A model generated the notes under the pieces. That model was not told the DNA's origin. It searched no databases and saw nothing but the letters and a program-made list of their open reading frames with translations. Position numbers and translations under genes: made by a program. From the NCBI GenBank assembly GCA_964452915.1, contig CAYVNW010000050.1, forward strand, positions 1 through 16,522: 16,522 nt of DNA, given 5' to 3'. Below, one piece after another: positions 13,848-16,522 of this stretch; within the stretch, counting starts at the first letter, position 1, and each line of letters begins with the position of its first letter. The DNA is from Colivivens sp964452915. GTDB lineage: Bacteria; Bacteroidota; Bacteroidia; Bacteroidales; Bacteroidaceae.

Positions 13848-14927
13848 TTACTTACTTTCGTGCTTAGCCTGACGGGTCTGCTTCTTCTGCATTTGTTTCC
13901 ATTGCGCTTTTGCATACTCCTGCATATCAACCACCTCGTCTTTTTCATCAACGATTTCAAAGCCAAGCATTGTTTCAATCACATCCTCCAGTGTCACAAT
14001 ACCACGCAGACTGCCATACTCGTCAATAATTATCGAAATATGTTCCTTCTTTTCAAGCAATTTCTCCCATATATTGGCAACTGACTCCTCTTCCGAGAAC
14101 GACAATATAGGACGGGCCAACTCTTTCAAATGTACATTGAACTTGTCTTCTGCCAAACGTTCCAAGATTGTCTGCCGGAGAACATATCCGGTGATGTAAT
14201 CGCTGTTGTCATCATCATAAACCGGGATTCGTGAATACTTCGATAATTCCTCGTCTTGATAAAACTCCTTTAGAGTCATAGAGCTGTCTGCCATGGATAC
14301 AACCACACTTGGTGTCATAATCTCATGTGCAGTTATCTCGTCAAGTTTCAGCAAATTCTGAATCATCTTATTCTCCTTCTTTTCCAGAACGCCTTCCTCT
14401 GCTCCGACCGTCACCATCGCAGAAACCTCTTCCCTACTTACTGATACAGGCGGCGAATTGCGTGAAATCAAATGAGTGATCTTTTCAAGGCAATAAATAA
14501 CAGGGAATGTCACAATAACCAGACAATGTATTATCTTTGATGCCGGTATCGCAAGGGTTCTCCAATAGCAAGAGCCGATAGTTTTAGGAATTATTTCAGA
14601 GCAGACCAATATTAGAAGTGTAAATACAGCCGAAACGATACCGACAACAGTATCATGTGGATATCCAATATCCTGTGCCATTTTCAATGCTTGCGAGCCC
14701 ACCAAAGAGGCACCGACAGTATTGGCTATTGTATTTAAAACCAATATAGCAGAAATAGGCCTGTCAATATTCAATTTATACTTTTTGAGTAAGCCTGCAC
14801 CTTTTTTCCCTTGGGTTTCAAGCGATGTAATATAAGTCACAGGCGTAGACAACAAAGTAGCCTCAAGTAAGGAGCACATAAAGGAAATCAATAGTGCCGT
14901 TACCATATAGATAATGACTAATTCCAT
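13848..14927 (-). CDS. CNNM/CBS-domain membrane protein (CorC/HlyC-like, short form)
   Basis: The 359-residue protein has a CNNM (DUF21) transmembrane domain, about 1-155, with four hydrophobic stretches. SLLEATLLS (19-27), NTIANTVGASLVG (65-77) and SEIIPKTIG (110-118) are typical of the family. A linker REEVSAMVTVGAEEGVLEKKENKMIQNLL (165-193) leads to a pair of CBS domains at about 204-262 and 268-325, including EIMTPSVVVSM, YSRIPVYD, EEKEHISIIIDEYGSLRGIVTLEDVIE-type motifs. CNNM proteins are linked to magnesium and other divalent-cation transport. The usual C-terminal CorC_HlyC domain is absent; the protein ends in a charged tail rich in K and Q (340-359). Start choice is supported by a strong Shine-Dalgarno, AAGGAGG, a few bases upstream (complement of 14932-14938). 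The next gene upstream on this strand is upp, 98 bases away without a terminator, so co-transcription is possible. Confidence 0.88.
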   Translation of the reverse strand: MELVIIYMVTALLISFMCSLLEATLLSTPVTYITSLETQGKKGAGLLKKYKLNIDRPISAILVLNTIANTVGASLVGSQALKMAQDIGYPHDTVVGIVSAVFTLLILVCSEIIPKTIGSCYWRTLAIPASKIIHCLVIVTFPVIYCLEKITHLISRNSPPVSVSREEVSAMVTVGAEEGVLEKKENKMIQNLLKLDEITAHEIMTPSVVVSMADSSMTLKEFYQDEELSKYSRIPVYDDDNSDYITGYVLRQTILERLAEDKFNVHLKELARPILSFSEEESVANIWEKLLEKKEHISIIIDEYGSLRGIVTLEDVIETMLGFEIVDEKDEVVDMQEYAKAQWKQMQKKQTRQAKHESK

Positions 14928-14930
14928 ACT

Positions 14931-14940
14931 GCCTCCTTCT
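14931..14940 (-). promoter_or_regulatory. Strong Shine-Dalgarno of the CNNM gene
   Basis: The complement reads GAAGGAGGCA, with AAGGAGG four bases before the ATG at 14927. Most genes in this window start from A-rich leaders without such a site, so it stands out and fixes the start. Confidence 0.7.
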
Positions 14941-15025
14941 CTTTCTCTTTAGGACAACACATCGGACAAAAAACTAACCGCACCTTCGCGGGATAACTGT
15001 CTGAATCTGTTTTCATATATTATTA

Positions 15026-15688
15026 TCAAATCTTTTCGCCATAAGCCAAGTCACCGGCATCGCCTAATCCTGGAACTATGTAAGCGTGTTCATTCAGTGT
15101 TGGATCTATAGCCGCACACCATAAAGTGACATTATCATTATTGTGAAATACCTTTTTAATATATTCCACACCTGCCTTCGCTGCAATGATACAGCAGAAA
15201 TGCACCTCCGACGGAATTCCTTTTGTACACAAAGCTTCGTAACCAAGTTCCATACTTCCGCCCGACGCAAGCATCGGATCAGCAATAATCAGTGTTTTCC
15301 CGTCAAGACAAGGACTCGCAATGTATTCAATTTTTATTCCGATATTCTCACACTCCTTATCTTTGTAGTAACGGTATGCCGACACGAATGCGTTATCAGC
15401 ATTGTCGAATACATCAAGAAAACCTTGATGATATGGTAATCCGGCACGGAATATAGTTCCAAGCACAATCTTATTGTCTAATATGTCTGTCGGAGCCACA
15501 CCCAACGGAGTTTTGACAGGCTTTGCTGTATACTGCAGCGTTTTGCTCACCTCATAAGCCATAACATGACCTATGCGGACCAAGTTGTTTCTGAACTTGC
15601 CTCTGTCAAGTTGAATTTTCTCGTCTCTCAGTTCCGCAAGATACTGATTCAATACTGAATCGGCCTCCGATAAATTGATTACATTCAT
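15026..15688 (-). CDS. upp: Uracil phosphoribosyltransferase
   Basis: Upp makes UMP from uracil and PRPP in pyrimidine salvage. From the ATG at 15688 the protein has 220 residues. The open frame runs 16 codons further upstream, but that part covers A+T-rich leader, and MNVINLSEAD is a better N-terminus. The PRPP-binding motif IIADPMLASGGS lies at 134-145, the uracil-binding loop PGLGDAGDLAYG at 206-217, and the TIFRAGLPYHQGF segment at 78-90. A good -7 element is at 15726-15733 (minus), with the start about 30 bases before the ATG. No terminator separates it from the downstream CNNM gene. The product is longer than that of E. coli (208), with the difference mostly at the N-terminus. Identification is firm. 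Confidence 0.94.
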   Translation of the reverse strand: MNVINLSEADSVLNQYLAELRDEKIQLDRGKFRNNLVRIGHVMAYEVSKTLQYTAKPVKTPLGVAPTDILDNKIVLGTIFRAGLPYHQGFLDVFDNADNAFVSAYRYYKDKECENIGIKIEYIASPCLDGKTLIIADPMLASGGSMELGYEALCTKGIPSEVHFCCIIAAKAGVEYIKKVFHNNDNVTLWCAAIDPTLNEHAYIVPGLGDAGDLAYGEKI

Positions 15689-15725
15689 ATTTAGCTTGTA
15701 ACTTGTGTCTATATTCTTTATTTTG

Positions 15726-15733
15726 CAAAGGTA
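15726..15733 (-). promoter_or_regulatory. Putative -7 element of upp
   Basis: The complement reads TACCTTTG, a TAnnTTTG match about 40 bases before the upp ATG. The -33 element is not clear. Confidence 0.5.
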
Positions 15734-15803
15734 CAAAAAAATTGATTAACAGCTTGTCTCCAATAGGATATTTACATTCAAATTCAAAAAAAGCAGAAAG
15801 ACG

Positions 15804-15834
15804 ATTGTGTTTTCTTATAATTTTAGTAACTTTG
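15804..15834 (+). promoter_or_regulatory. Promoter of the last gene
   Basis: ATTG (15804-15807), 19 bases, then TAACTTTG (15827-15834) fit the consensus apart from one base in the -33 element. The start would be near 15841, about 27 bases before the ATG at 15868. It is divergent from upp. Confidence 0.65.
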
Positions 15835-15867
15835 CATTGAATAATTTATATTCATACATAAAGACAT

Positions 15868-16512
15868 ATGGGATTATTAGATATTTTAAAAAAGAAACAG
15901 AAAGCGAATGTTGGAGGCATGGAAGATTTCATGACCCTGATACGAGTATACTTCCAAAGTGTACTTGCATCAAATTTGGGCATATCAAATCTTGCAGCAC
16001 TGCCAGACATGGCAGCATTCAAACGATCGCTCCACGTCGCGACTGTCAACAACAAGCTTGGAGTTGGAGAGAAAAAAGCATGTAAAAAGATGCTTCAAAA
16101 CCTCTATGGTATAAGCGACAACTTCTTCAAAGAGATAGACCAGAGCATCAAGAAAGGTTGCAAGAATCAAAATGATGTAAGAAACTATCTTTATTTATTC
16201 CAAGGATATACACAAGAGCTCATGATGCTTGTAGGTAATCTTATGAAATGGAAGTTCAGAATACCATCGTTCTTAAAGAAAGCATTAAGAGTAATGATAG
16301 AAAAGACGGTCAACGACATATTCACACAAAACGATTGGAAGGACGATGGAGTCAGGAAATCAGTTTATGCCGTCAGGAAATATCAGAAGGCACTTGGTTT
16401 CACCGAGGCCTGGACTGTTGAATACGTCTACAATGTAGTAACGCTTGCCAAGAAAGAGCCAAAACCTTCACAAGAAGAATTGGACAAGGCAGAAAGTAAA
16501 ATAAAAAAGTAA
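15868..16512 (+). CDS. Uncharacterised helical cytosolic protein
   Basis: I do not recognise this 214-residue protein. It starts MGLLDILKKKQKANVGGMED and appears almost wholly alpha-helical, with many lysines. There is no signal peptide and no clear membrane segment. VGNLMKWKFRIPSFLKKALRVM (about 122-143) is an amphipathic, basic stretch, and a Gly- or Pro-poor middle contains LYGISDNFFKEIDQSIKKGCKNQNDVRNYLYLFQGYTQELM. The last 20 residues are hydrophilic (KKEPKPSQEELDKAESKIKK). A good promoter and normal codon use support it as a real gene with its own transcript, and the complete stop lies 10 bases before the window edge. It resembles short conserved hypothetical proteins found in Bacteroidales, but I cannot assign it to a family. 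Its neighbour upp is divergent and says nothing about its role. Confidence 0.7.
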   Translation: MGLLDILKKKQKANVGGMEDFMTLIRVYFQSVLASNLGISNLAALPDMAAFKRSLHVATVNNKLGVGEKKACKKMLQNLYGISDNFFKEIDQSIKKGCKNQNDVRNYLYLFQGYTQELMMLVGNLMKWKFRIPSFLKKALRVMIEKTVNDIFTQNDWKDDGVRKSVYAVRKYQKALGFTEAWTVEYVYNVVTLAKKEPKPSQEELDKAESKIKK

Positions 16513-16522
16513 TACAATTGGA

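Noticed and set aside
14978..14991. CCGC / GCGG hairpin between CNNM and upp
   Set aside because: Only four base pairs with a six-base loop and no T-run; too weak to be called a terminator.
15689..15736. Sixteen-codon N-terminal extension of upp
   Set aside because: It reaches into the promoter (15726-15733) and adds residues not seen in the family.

Overview
This is a stretch of Bacteroidales chromosome, most likely Prevotella or a close relative, with the end of a mobile element at its left edge. Three things support this. The gene set and order nusB-yajC-ybbR-coaE-DUF5606 is typical of the order. The Rho protein carries the long disordered insertion seen in this phylum. Promoter-like sites across the window match the Bacteroidetes sigma-70 pattern (TTTG, about 19-20 bp, TAnnTTTG) rather than the E. 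coli pattern. The assignment rests on recognising protein families, not on database matching.

Layout. (1) Positions 1-713 have visibly higher G+C than the rest. They hold the tail of a DUF3127-like (OB-fold, ssDNA-binding type) protein and a DUF5675 protein typical of phages and conjugative elements, and end in a strong intrinsic terminator. Directly after this lies a broken C-terminal remnant of an MFS transporter (about 722-984), so the element border is probably near 714-722. (2) 999-2812: a promoter, rsmI (16S rRNA C1402 2'-O-methyltransferase), a translationally coupled coiled-coil lipoprotein, and a terminator shared with the convergent rho. (3) 2837-5203: rho on the minus strand, 710 residues with a roughly 300-residue low-complexity insertion bearing two AT-hook-like motifs, behind a clear promoter and a leader of about 200 nt. 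(4) 5315-7230: rplY (bL25), pth and hslR, a translation and ribosome-quality-control cluster on the plus strand. (5) 7251-7950: a small outer-membrane beta-barrel protein on the minus strand with its own promoter. (6) 8251-11767: the minus-strand operon nusB-yajC-ybbR-coaE-DUF5606 with a terminal hairpin. (7) 11811-12155: a PUR-family (DUF3276) small nucleic-acid-binding protein, divergent from nusB. (8) 12315-12453: tRNA-Cys(GCA) on the minus strand with its own promoter and terminator. (9) 12497-13843: tilS (tRNA-Ile lysidine synthase). (10) Minus strand: a CNNM/CBS membrane protein and upp (uracil phosphoribosyltransferase). (11) Plus strand: a conserved-looking cytosolic helical protein that I do not recognise.

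The dominant theme is core information processing: transcription termination and antitermination (Rho, NusB), the ribosome and its tRNAs (RsmI, bL25, Pth, HslR, TilS, tRNA-Cys), secretion (YajC) and cofactor or nucleotide salvage (CoaE, Upp). No defence system, CRISPR array or complete IS is visible. The points most worth a second look are the mobile-element junction with its destroyed MFS gene, the out-of-frame start region of the DUF5675 gene, the Rho insertion and its leader, a perfect 20-bp palindrome in an otherwise empty intergenic region, and an unexplained hairpin flanked by direct repeats.
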